Part shown: positions 1 through 5,147 of the stretch, in pieces
Numbering within the stretch: position 1 is the first letter of the stretch
Layout of the letters: each line of letters opens with the position of its first letter
NCBI GenBank assembly: GCA_006227085.1
Contig: SBFY01000075.1
Span: 1-6,221 of the forward strand
Length of the DNA stretch: 6,221 nucleotides
Direction of reading: 5' to 3'
Origin: Gammaproteobacteria bacterium
GTDB taxonomy: Bacteria > Pseudomonadota > Gammaproteobacteria > Pseudomonadales > M0112
The notes under the pieces: generated by a model
What the model was told of the DNA's origin: nothing
Database searches by the model: none
Seen by the model: the letters and a program-made list of their open reading frames with translations, nothing else
Position numbers and translations under genes: made by a program

Positions 1-558
1 AAACCGGGCGAGGCACCGGTGTGGTGGTTTGGTGGCGGCTATGACCTGACACCCTACTACGCCAATGAAGACGATTGCGTGCATTGGCACCAGACCGCCA
101 AAAACGCCTGTGAGCCATTCGGCGAGGACGTGTACCCCCGCTACAAGCGCTGGTGTGATGAATACTTTTTCCTCAAGCACCGCAACGAGCCGCGCGGCAT
201 CGGCGGCCTGTTTTTTGATGACCTGAACGAAGGCGGCTTTGAGCGCTGCTTTGGCTTTTTGCAGGCGGTTGGTAACAGTTATATCGATGCGTACCGGCCC
301 ATCGTGGCACGCTCTAAAGACACACCCTATGGTGAACGTGAACGCGACTTCCAGTTACACCGCCGCGGCCGTTACGTGGAGTTCAACCTGGTGTTTGACC
401 GCGGCACCCTGTTTGGCCTGCAAACGGGTGGCCGCACCGAATCCATCCTGATGTCGTTGCCACCGGAAGTGCGCTGGGATTACAACTGGCAACCGGAAGC
501 AGGAACACCCGAAGCCGAATTAACGGAAAAATACCTGAAGCCGCGCGAGTGGGCTTGA
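1..558 (+). CDS. hemF: Aerobic coproporphyrinogen III oxidase, 5'-truncated by window edge
   Basis: HemF performs the oxygen-dependent oxidative decarboxylation of coproporphyrinogen III to protoporphyrinogen IX in the cytoplasm, a late step of haem synthesis. The reading frame is open from base 1 and 185 residues are visible; the family is about 300 residues, so roughly the first 40% lies outside the window. Seen: WWFGGGYDLTPYY near the left edge, then the family signature starting KRWCDEYFFLKHRNEPRG and continuing GIGGLFFDD, then GRYVEFNLVFDRG and LQTGGRTESILMSLPP towards the C terminus. The ending LKPREWA is also typical. A GTG codon at 19 is internal to the conserved core and is not a start. 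Nothing suggests decay. The gene is convergent with a small minus-strand ORF 22 bases downstream. I see no convincing intrinsic terminator there. In Pseudomonas, hemF directly precedes aroE; here other genes lie between them. Confidence 0.97.
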   Translation, partial: KPGEAPVWWFGGGYDLTPYYANEDDCVHWHQTAKNACEPFGEDVYPRYKRWCDEYFFLKHRNEPRGIGGLFFDDLNEGGFERCFGFLQAVGNSYIDAYRPIVARSKDTPYGERERDFQLHRRGRYVEFNLVFDRGTLFGLQTGGRTESILMSLPPEVRWDYNWQPEAGTPEAELTEKYLKPREWA

Positions 559-580
559 TTGCCCATTGCCGTGAAAGGCG

Positions 581-787
581 CTAGTCGGCAGGGAGTTTGG
601 CAGCAGGCTTTCTGCGCGGAATGAAGGTCGCCTGTAATTTGCTCGTCGGAGACAGGGTTATTTCCGTTACCGTAAACCCAGAGTCTTTGAAGCGCTGGAC
701 GGCCTCCTGATGCGCGATCTCCATGGGATTCCCGGGCGATGATTGCCCCGCTTGGGAACTCCCGGATGCTTTCGGCGTCTCCGACAT
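581..787 (-). CDS. Small hypothetical protein downstream of moaB (68 aa)
   Basis: I do not recognise this protein. The frame is open from 820, but the start at 787 is preferred. A GGAGG at 794-798 lies 6 bases before that ATG, and an adjacent in-frame ATG at 790 would be too close to it. The product has a Ser/Pro/Gly-rich, probably disordered N terminus (about residues 1-21). A more protein-like core follows, with a likely helix (residues 23-33) and an alternating beta-like stretch (residues 35-52). It ends in a basic, Lys/Arg/Pro-rich tail. There is no Cys, signal peptide or membrane segment. It lies 57 bases after moaB on the same strand, so it could be the last gene of the mobA-moaB unit. 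It uses several codons that are uncommon in its neighbours (AGA, ATA, TTA, repeated GGG), so it may be a recent acquisition or a non-coding remnant. The strong Shine-Dalgarno site is the main argument that it is real. Confidence 0.42.
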   Translation of the reverse strand: MSETPKASGSSQAGQSSPGNPMEIAHQEAVQRFKDSGFTVTEITLSPTSKLQATFIPRRKPAAKLPAD

Positions 788-793
788 CATGTG

Positions 794-798
794 CCTCC
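794..798 (-). promoter_or_regulatory. Shine-Dalgarno site of the small ORF
   Basis: Read on the minus strand this is GGAGG, 6 bases before the ATG at 787. It decides the start of the small ORF: two upstream in-frame ATGs (820 and 805) lack such a site. Confidence 0.5.
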
Positions 799-807
799 AT
801 TGCATTG

Positions 808-830
808 AGCCTGGCTTCACTACTCAGGCT
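808..830. repeat. Inverted repeat in the moaB/small-ORF gap
   Basis: AGCCTG at 808-813 and CAGGCT at 825-830 are perfect complements with an 11-base loop. It falls between the moaB stop and the start of the small ORF. No T-run follows on either strand, so it is not a standard intrinsic terminator. It could be an mRNA processing or stability hairpin within the minus-strand transcript, or chance. Confidence 0.3.
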
Positions 831-844
831 AGCGTACAGGCGTA

Positions 845-1354
845 TTACTGCCGGATATGCGTCACAAAATTACAAGGCTTGGTGCGCGCATCGAGCTGTG
901 CTTGAAGAATGCCTTCCCACGCCGTGCGGCAGGCATTGGTCGAACCGGGCATGCAGAAAATGAGCGTGCGGTTGGCGAGGCCGGCCAGCGCACGCGATTG
1001 CAGGGTGGCGGTGCCGATTTCTGCCAATGACAAATGGCGGAAGATCTCGCCGAACCCGTCGACGACTTTATCGAACAGCGGTGTCAGCGCTTCCGGTGTG
1101 GAGTCACGGCCTGAAAAACCGGTGCCGCCAGTGACCAGTACCACCTGCACGGATGCATCCGCAATCCATTGCGACACCACCGCACGCATGTCGTAGACAT
1201 CGTCTTTCACAATCGCGCGATCGACGATGCGATGACCGCAAGCGCTGGCGCGGTCTTGCAGTAACGCGCCGGAAGTATCGGTTTCCAGCGTGCGGGTGTC
1301 AGAGACGGTCAGGATGGCAATCGCAAGCGGCTCGAAATCGTTACTGGCAGTCAT
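845..1354 (-). CDS. moaB: Molybdenum cofactor biosynthesis protein MoaB
   Basis: MoaB belongs to the MoCF_biosynth fold shared with MogA. Members act on molybdopterin, and MogA-type enzymes adenylylate it before metal insertion; the E. coli MoaB paralogue itself has an unclear role. The product is 169 residues, close to the usual length of about 170. Seen: the AIAILTVSDTR strand at residues 11-21, a DTSG motif at 26-29, the TGGTG phosphate-binding loop at 75-79 followed by GRD at 82-84, FRHLSLAEIGTATLQSRA at 105-122, and PGSTNACRTAWE at 136-147 with the closing TKPCNF. The start at 1354 is chosen over an upstream in-frame ATG at 1390 because AAAGGA (1361-1366) lies 6 bases before it and the family's N terminus fits. 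ATG and the mobA stop overlap as ATGA, implying translational coupling. MoaB next to MobA fits a Mo-cofactor operon. Confidence 0.97.
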   Translation of the reverse strand: MTASNDFEPLAIAILTVSDTRTLETDTSGALLQDRASACGHRIVDRAIVKDDVYDMRAVVSQWIADASVQVVLVTGGTGFSGRDSTPEALTPLFDKVVDGFGEIFRHLSLAEIGTATLQSRALAGLANRTLIFCMPGSTNACRTAWEGILQAQLDARTKPCNFVTHIRQ

Positions 1355-1932
1355 GATGGGTCCTTTCGCGCGGCAAGCAATCGCTGCCAATCCTCGGGGG
1401 TGTTGATATTGTCCAGTTTCCCGGACGCGTTGTCTGCTGCAAGCACTACCGCATTCGCTTGCGCAGCAAACACATGCAGCGCGCGCTGGCGCGGATTGTC
1501 ATCCAGCAATAGCCGCTCACACAGGGCGGCCATGTCGGTGGTGACCGGGCAATATAAAGGTAATGGGTGTTGCTGGTAATGTGCCACACGATTGACGGCA
1601 CTGCCTGCCCGCACCAATTCCCGCAGCGTCGGGGTGTCCAACAGCGGCATATCGACGGGCACCAGCAACAGGCCATGCACGCCGGAGGACAGCAACTGTT
1701 GCAGGGCGCTGTCGAGACCGGCCAATGGGCCAAGGCCGGGAAAGCGGTCGGGCAAGGCACCGTCGCGACCACCGCATAACAGCACGGGATGACAGCCGCT
1801 GTCGGCCAGCAATTGCTGTGCGTGCCCGAGCAGGGTTTTGTGGCCAAACGACAAGCCGGCCTTGTCCTGGCCCATGCGGCGGGATTGCCCGCCCGCCAGA
1901 ATGACACCGGCAATGGAAGTCGATACAGTCAC
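1351..1932 (-). CDS. mobA: Molybdenum cofactor guanylyltransferase MobA
   Basis: MobA transfers GMP from GTP onto molybdenum-molybdopterin, giving the MGD cofactor used by DMSO-reductase-family enzymes such as nitrate reductase and formate dehydrogenase. It is cytoplasmic. The product is 193 residues, normal for the family (E. coli about 194). Seen: the nucleotide-binding signature LAGGQSRRMGQDK at residues 12-24, GPLAGL at 68-73, the metal-binding VPVDMPLL at 91-98 (Asp94), PLYCPV at 125-130, and the C-terminal NINTPEDW at 175-182. The start is a GTG at 1932 with a weak AAAGGG (1938-1943) 5 bases upstream. No better ATG lies nearby before the conserved core. It is the first gene of the minus-strand unit, and its last codons overlap the moaB start by 4 bases. 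It is divergent from the zinc-ribbon gene at 1999 across a 66-base gap. Confidence 0.96.
   Translation of the reverse strand: MTVSTSIAGVILAGGQSRRMGQDKAGLSFGHKTLLGHAQQLLADSGCHPVLLCGGRDGALPDRFPGLGPLAGLDSALQQLLSSGVHGLLLVPVDMPLLDTPTLRELVRAGSAVNRVAHYQQHPLPLYCPVTTDMAALCERLLLDDNPRQRALHVFAAQANAVVLAADNASGKLDNINTPEDWQRLLAARKDPS
1361..1366 (-). promoter_or_regulatory. Shine-Dalgarno site of moaB inside mobA
   Basis: AAAGGA on the minus strand, 6 bases before the moaB ATG and inside the last codons of mobA. It fixes the moaB start at 1354. Confidence 0.7.
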
Positions 1933-1941
1933 GGCAACCCT

Positions 1942-1972
1942 TTGCTGAGAAGCAAGATAACTCGCTTACAAT
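1942..1972 (+). promoter_or_regulatory. Possible promoter of the zinc-ribbon/aroE unit
   Basis: TACAAT at 1967-1972 is a fair -10 element. TTGCTG at 1942-1947 is a fair -35, but the spacer of 19 bases is long, so the call is weak. The -10 sits between CGCT (1963-1966) and AGCG (1973-1976). TTGCT at 1942-1946 and AGCAA at 1951-1955 form a perfect stem around GAGA. Transcription would begin about 20 bases before the gene at 1999. I see no clear minus-strand promoter for mobA in the same gap. Confidence 0.3.
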
Positions 1973-1998
1973 AGCGCATCCCTGACAGGAGTGGTGAG

Positions 1999-2253
1999 AT
2001 GCCCAGTTACGATTACCGCTGCCCCGCCAATCATGCCGTGGTGGAAGTGCAACACCGTATCAGTGAACAGGTTCATAACTGGGGAGAGCTGTGTGAGCGC
2101 GCGGGCATTCCGTTGGGCGACACGCCGGCCGATGCGCCTGTCGAGAAGCTCGCCACCGGTGGACAAGTGGTGCGTGCCGGCAGCCTGAAAAACCCCGAGC
2201 CACCGTGTGGCAGTGGCGGGTGCGGGGCAGGGCGTTGCCAGTGGGCCAGCTGA
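1999..2253 (+). CDS. Small FmdB-like (degenerate) zinc-ribbon protein
   Basis: The 84-residue product starts MPSYDYRC, like the FmdB/CxxC-type zinc-ribbon family (Zn-ribbon_8, usually MPxYxYxC), whose function is poorly defined. I recall very similar short proteins, with the WGELCERAGI, GDTPAD and LATGGQVV segments, annotated only as zinc-ribbon proteins in gammaproteobacteria. Seen: Cys8 alone where the usual family has a CxxC pair (here CPAN), Cys32 in the middle, and a Cys/Gly-rich tail with three Cys in PPCGSGGCGAGRC. The first metal knuckle therefore looks incomplete; metal binding would have to use the tail cysteines or be lost. The start at 1999 is supported by AGGAG (1987-1991) 7 bases upstream. 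The stop overlaps the aroE start by one base (TGATG), so the two are probably co-transcribed and translationally coupled. Confidence 0.86.
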   Translation: MPSYDYRCPANHAVVEVQHRISEQVHNWGELCERAGIPLGDTPADAPVEKLATGGQVVRAGSLKNPEPPCGSGGCGAGRCQWAS

Positions 2254-3059
2254 TGGATCGTTATGCCGTGGTTGGCCATCCGGTGACGCATTCAAAATCA
2301 CCGCGAATCCATGCGGCGTTTGCGCAGCAAACTGCACAGGCCTTGTCGTATGACGCGATGGATGTCGCCCCCGGCCACTTTGATGCCGATGTGGCCGCGT
2401 TTTTTGCGCAGGGCGGCAAAGGCCTTAATGTCACCGTGCCTTACAAGGAAGAGGCCTACCGCTTTGCCGATCGGCTGACGCGTCGTGCGCGTCAGGCTGG
2501 CGCAGTGAACACATTGGCCAAACAAGCCGACGGTAGCATCCTGGGTGACAACACCGATGGTATTGGCCTCGTGCGCGACATGGTCGAAAACCAGGGCTGG
2601 TCATTGCAAGGCAAACGGGTGTTGCTGCTGGGCGCGGGTGGTGCCGTGCGCGGTGTGCTGGGCCCCTTGCTGGAACAGCAACCCGCCCGCATTGTGATCG
2701 CCAATCGCACGGCCAGCAAAGCGGTTAATCTTGCCATCGCATTTGGCGAGGCGGTAACCGGATGTGGTTACGATGCACTCGCCGGGCAAGTCTTTGATGT
2801 CGTCATCAATGGCACATCGGCCAGCCTGGCGGGTGAGATGCCACCTTTGCCGGATACGGTGTTGGCCGCGGGCGCCGCCTGCTACGACATGATGTATGGC
2901 AATAAGCCCACCGTCTTTTTGCAGTGGGCGCGGCAGCATGGCGCGAAAACAGCGGATGGCTTGGGCATGCTGGTCGAACAGGCCGCCGAGTCGTTTACGT
3001 TGTGGCGTGATGTGCGCCCACAGACAGCGCCGGTGTTGGCGACATTGCGCGCCAGTTGA
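2253..3059 (+). CDS. aroE: Shikimate dehydrogenase (NADP+)
   Basis: AroE reduces 3-dehydroshikimate to shikimate with NADPH, the fourth step of the chorismate pathway to aromatic amino acids, in the cytoplasm. The product is 268 residues, matching E. coli (272). Seen: the substrate-binding start VVGHPVTHSKSP with Ser14 and Ser16; NVTVPYK with catalytic Lys65; GAVNTL at 83-88; GDNTDG at 98-103 with catalytic Asp102; the nucleotide-binding GAGGA loop at 127-131; the NADP-phosphate motif NRTASK at 151-156; INGTS at 185-189; YDMMYG at 211-216; and DGLGMLVEQAAESF near the end. The start at 2253 is preferred over an in-frame upstream start at 2205, because the family begins with this Tyr-Ala-Val-Val-Gly segment and the TGATG overlap with the previous gene supports coupling. 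No strong Shine-Dalgarno is visible. Its stop directly abuts the stop of the convergent cyclase gene. Confidence 0.98.
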   Translation: MDRYAVVGHPVTHSKSPRIHAAFAQQTAQALSYDAMDVAPGHFDADVAAFFAQGGKGLNVTVPYKEEAYRFADRLTRRARQAGAVNTLAKQADGSILGDNTDGIGLVRDMVENQGWSLQGKRVLLLGAGGAVRGVLGPLLEQQPARIVIANRTASKAVNLAIAFGEAVTGCGYDALAGQVFDVVINGTSASLAGEMPPLPDTVLAAGAACYDMMYGNKPTVFLQWARQHGAKTADGLGMLVEQAAESFTLWRDVRPQTAPVLATLRAS

Positions 3060-4211
3060 TCACGATGCCGGGTTGAAAATACAGAAACGGTTTTTTTCCA
3101 GTTTGGCTTCATACATGCTGCGGTCAGCCAGTTTCAGCAGGCTGTCCATGTCCTTGCCATGATCGGGCGCAAAAGCCACACCCACACTGCCACTGACCTG
3201 CACCAGGTGTTCGCCCGCCCGGACCGGTTCCGCAATGCGCTTGAGTAGCTTTTCCAGCACGGGCGTGATGTCTTGTTCAGGCGTGTCGAGCAGGAACAGG
3301 ATGGCAAATTCATCACCGCCGAGGCGCGCGACAGTATCTTGCCTGCGCACCGAGTGGATCAGGCGCTGGCTGATGATTTTCAATACCTCGTCACCGGTGT
3401 GATGACCGTACTGGTCATTGACGGGCTTGAAGCCATCGAGGTCGAGATAGGCGATGGCCAGGCGCTGCTGGCGTTTCAGGCCAGCCAAGGCGTCTTGCAG
3501 GCGACGATAGAACTCGTTGCGATTCGGCAGCTCGGTCAGCACGTCATGGGCGGCCTGGTGCGCAAACCGGCCGCGTTCGCGTGCCAGCTGGCGTTGCAGG
3601 CTCTCGTTCACCACGTCGTAGATGGCAAAACAGGCAACCACCGTAATACACATCAGCGACCAGACGCCGATCTCGACGGCGGCGAGGCTGTTTTCCTCGA
3701 GGATTTGCGGGAAGTGCATGCCTTTCAGGTGCGCCTGGTAAAGGACGACCTCGGTCAAGAGTACGACAATGAGCCATACGCCTCCCGCCTTGCGCCCGGA
3801 GATCAGGAACACCAGCACTGGAATGGCGACGATGATTTGCAGCGAAGGGGAAATGAAACCGCCGGTGATGTATGCCGCCCCGGCAACGACCAGGTAGATG
3901 GTCAGGGCAAACAAATGACCTGTCCACAGGATGGAGCCGGACAAGCGGAACAAATACAAGCAGCCGGTGTAGGTGGCCAGCATCGCGAGGCTGAAGCCCG
4001 CAGCAATGGCGGTGTTGAAGCCAACGTATTCCGAATGTGCAAACATCGCCAATGCGATGATCGCACCAGACAGTGCGACGTGGTAAAGCAACAGCGCAAC
4101 GAGGATGCGTGCCCGCCCGAGCGAGTGGGCATGTTCAATGGTGTATCCGGGGGGCAGGAAGCGATCCACGGTCTTGTGGAAAGCGTCCTTGGCCCAGCGC
4201 CCGCTAGCCAT
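3060..4211 (-). CDS. Membrane-bound diguanylate cyclase (GGDEF)
   Basis: The 383-residue protein should condense two GTP into cyclic di-GMP on the cytoplasmic side of the inner membrane. Seen: a soluble N terminus (1-33), then about six hydrophobic segments (roughly 36-58, 66-88, 95-117, 121-138, 144-160, 178-200), a helical linker (200-222), and a C-terminal GGDEF domain (about 223-380). Catalytic features are intact: LDLDGF with metal-binding Asp257, Asn265 and Asp274 for guanine contact, and GGDEF at 298-302. The inhibitory I-site RxxD (R289-D292) lies five residues before GGDEF, so product inhibition is expected. The membrane region is not one I can assign to a named sensor family; its ligand is unknown. 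GGAGGG (4221-4226) lies 9 bases before the ATG, and the start shares one base with the stop of the gamma-CA gene (TGATG). The end abuts the aroE stop. The A7 run at 3091-3097 lies near the C terminus. Confidence 0.96.
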   Translation of the reverse strand: MASGRWAKDAFHKTVDRFLPPGYTIEHAHSLGRARILVALLLYHVALSGAIIALAMFAHSEYVGFNTAIAAGFSLAMLATYTGCLYLFRLSGSILWTGHLFALTIYLVVAGAAYITGGFISPSLQIIVAIPVLVFLISGRKAGGVWLIVVLLTEVVLYQAHLKGMHFPQILEENSLAAVEIGVWSLMCITVVACFAIYDVVNESLQRQLARERGRFAHQAAHDVLTELPNRNEFYRRLQDALAGLKRQQRLAIAYLDLDGFKPVNDQYGHHTGDEVLKIISQRLIHSVRRQDTVARLGGDEFAILFLLDTPEQDITPVLEKLLKRIAEPVRAGEHLVQVSGSVGVAFAPDHGKDMDSLLKLADRSMYEAKLEKNRFCIFNPAS

Positions 4212-4756
4212 CAGCGGGTTCCCTCCAGGTCGCGCAGGTGGAGATCCTTGAGCTTCACATAGTTGTGGCTGCTGTAGGTGAAGAACTCGCGTTCCCGCGC
4301 GCTTAGCTCGCGCACCGGTTTGGCTGGCGAACCCATATACACCCAGCCACTGGCGAGGTGCTTGCCCGGTGCGACCAGGCTATTGGCGCCGACCACGACA
4401 TCGTCGTCAATCACTGCCCCATCCATGACCACGGCGCCCATGCCAATCAGTACCCGGCTGCCAAGGGTGCAGCCATGCAGGATCGCGCGGTGACCGATCG
4501 TGCAGTCATCACCGATGACCAGCGGCCAGCCTTGCGGGCTGAATGGGCCGTCATGGGTGATGTGCAGGACGCTGTTGTCCTGGATGCTGGTGCGCGCGCC
4601 GATGCGGATGCGGTGCATGTCGCCACGAATGGTGGTCATGGGCCAGACGGAGCTGTCATCACCAATATGGACATCACCGAGCACCAGGGCGGTGTCATCC
4701 ACAAACACCCGCTCACCCAGCAGTGGTGTGAATTCCTGGTAGCTGCGAATGGTCAT
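4211..4756 (-). CDS. Gamma-carbonic-anhydrase-like hexapeptide protein (YrdA/PaaY type)
   Basis: A left-handed beta-helix protein of the gamma-carbonic anhydrase family, normally a cytoplasmic trimer with a metal between subunits. Enzymatic CO2 hydration is shown for some members, while YrdA-type proteins often have no proven activity. The 181 residues match the usual 175-185. Seen: repeated hexapeptide turns (VHIGDDSSVWPM, VIGDDCTIG, TLGSRVLIGMGAVV), RGD at 44-46, QDN at 59-61, and three metal-ligand histidines: His65 in VLHITH, His89 in IGHR and His94 in LHGC. The end is YVKLKDLHL. The start at 4756 is chosen over an upstream ATG at 4795: the family begins near this MTIRSY segment, GGAA (4763-4766) lies 6 bases before it, and the upstream extension is not family-like. 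It is first in a two-gene minus-strand unit with the diguanylate cyclase, overlapping it by one base. Confidence 0.95.
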   Translation of the reverse strand: MTIRSYQEFTPLLGERVFVDDTALVLGDVHIGDDSSVWPMTTIRGDMHRIRIGARTSIQDNSVLHITHDGPFSPQGWPLVIGDDCTIGHRAILHGCTLGSRVLIGMGAVVMDGAVIDDDVVVGANSLVAPGKHLASGWVYMGSPAKPVRELSAREREFFTYSSHNYVKLKDLHLRDLEGTR

Positions 4757-4772
4757 GCGGTATTCCGGACGG

Positions 4773-4794
4773 TGATACGGGGCACAGTGTATCA
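4773..4794. promoter_or_regulatory. Inverted repeat TGATAC-N10-GTATCA in a divergent gap
   Basis: TGATAC at 4773-4778 and GTATCA at 4789-4794 are perfect inverted arms separated by 10 bases. They lie in the 71-base gap between the divergent gamma-CA and yheV-like genes, and a further GATAC lies at 4807-4811. The right arm overlaps weak -10-like hexamers on both strands (TATCAT at 4790-4795 on plus, TACACT over 4786-4791 on minus), but no matching -35 is clear. It could be an operator for a dimeric regulator controlling both directions; the regulator is unknown. Confidence 0.33.
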
Positions 4795-4827
4795 TTCGCG
4801 TACCGGGATACCCTTAAGGAAAACGCC

Positions 4828-5055
4828 ATGCGGCGCTTTATCGCAGGGGCAAAATGCCCCCAGTGTGAGCAGGTGGATACCCTGTTCATGGACAACACGG
4901 CCACGGGCAAGCGCCGGGAATGTGTCCGTTGCGGGTTCCATGATGCGCTGGAGAACCTGGCTCCTCCGGCCATCCCTACGCGGGTAGAGCGTGAGCGGGC
5001 GCCGGCAGCCAGCAGTGAGCCGGTCCGGCTGGTGGATCCACGCAAACCCGTATAA
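4828..5055 (+). CDS. YheV-like small zinc-binding protein (DUF2387)
   Basis: The 75-residue product begins RRFIAGAKCPQC, followed by a spacer and ECVRCGF. This is the pattern of the gammaproteobacterial YheV/DUF2387 family (E. coli YheV has RFIAGAKCPAC and ECVKCGH), whose function is unknown. Two CxxC knuckles, Cys10/Cys13 and Cys32/Cys35, form a four-Cys zinc-ribbon-like site. The tail from about residue 46 is Pro/Arg/Ala-rich and probably disordered. The start at 4828 is supported by AAGGA (4816-4820) 7 bases upstream. It is divergent from the gamma-CA gene and followed by a likely terminator, so it may be a single-gene transcript. Size and metal ligands are normal for the family. I give no gene symbol because orthology to yheV is inferred from motif alone. 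Confidence 0.88.
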   Translation: MRRFIAGAKCPQCEQVDTLFMDNTATGKRRECVRCGFHDALENLAPPAIPTRVERERAPAASSEPVRLVDPRKPV

Positions 5056-5064
5056 CCCTAGTGC

Positions 5065-5097
5065 AACGCTCGGGATTGGCCAAAAAAGCGTTCTTTT
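5065..5097 (+). terminator. Probable intrinsic terminator after the yheV-like gene
   Basis: AACGCT (5065-5070) and AGCGTT (5087-5092) form a 6-bp stem, with a loop containing the self-complementary TTGGCCAA (5076-5083). A CTTTT tract follows at 5093-5097, with more T-rich sequence after it. It starts 10 bases after the stop codon. The stem is short and the loop long, so strength is uncertain. Confidence 0.42.
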
Positions 5098-5112
5098 CCT
5101 TGGTTTTGCCTG

Positions 5113-5141
5113 TAGCACAGCGTGCTTTCACTGGTTATAAT
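5113..5141 (+). promoter_or_regulatory. Likely promoter of coxB with an inverted repeat at the -35 region
   Basis: TATAAT at 5136-5141 is a perfect -10 consensus. The hexamer 17 bases upstream (TAGCAC, 5113-5118) is a poor -35, suggesting activator dependence. AGCAC (5114-5118) and GTGCT (5122-5126) form a perfect 13-base inverted repeat with a 3-base centre exactly there, which could be a regulator site. Transcription would start near 5148, leaving a leader of about 190 bases before coxB. Confidence 0.5.
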
Positions 5142-5147
5142 CTGCGC

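Noticed and set aside
567..590. TGCCG/CGGCA inverted repeat after hemF as a terminator
   Set aside because: Stem of 5 bp, loop of 14 bases and no T-run; too weak to call.
723..905. 60-codon plus-strand ORF with CLHC and CRIC motifs resembling a zinc finger
   Set aside because: It overlaps the small ORF and the moaB 3' end on the other strand, and has no ribosome site. The paired CxxC pattern appears accidental.
3273..4262. 329-codon plus-strand ORF opposite the diguanylate cyclase
   Set aside because: It lies antisense to a gene with intact GGDEF motifs, has low-complexity composition (many Gln, Asp, Gly) and no recognisable domain. Long antisense frames are common in GC-rich coding DNA.
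4757..4795. Upstream start of the gamma-CA gene at 4795
   Set aside because: It would add 13 residues that are not family-like, has no ribosome site, and the extension overlaps the inverted repeat and a -10-like hexamer.
4358..4987. 209-codon plus-strand ORF across the gamma-CA and yheV-like genes
   Set aside because: Antisense to the hexapeptide protein and out of frame with the zinc protein. It has no ribosome site or family motifs.
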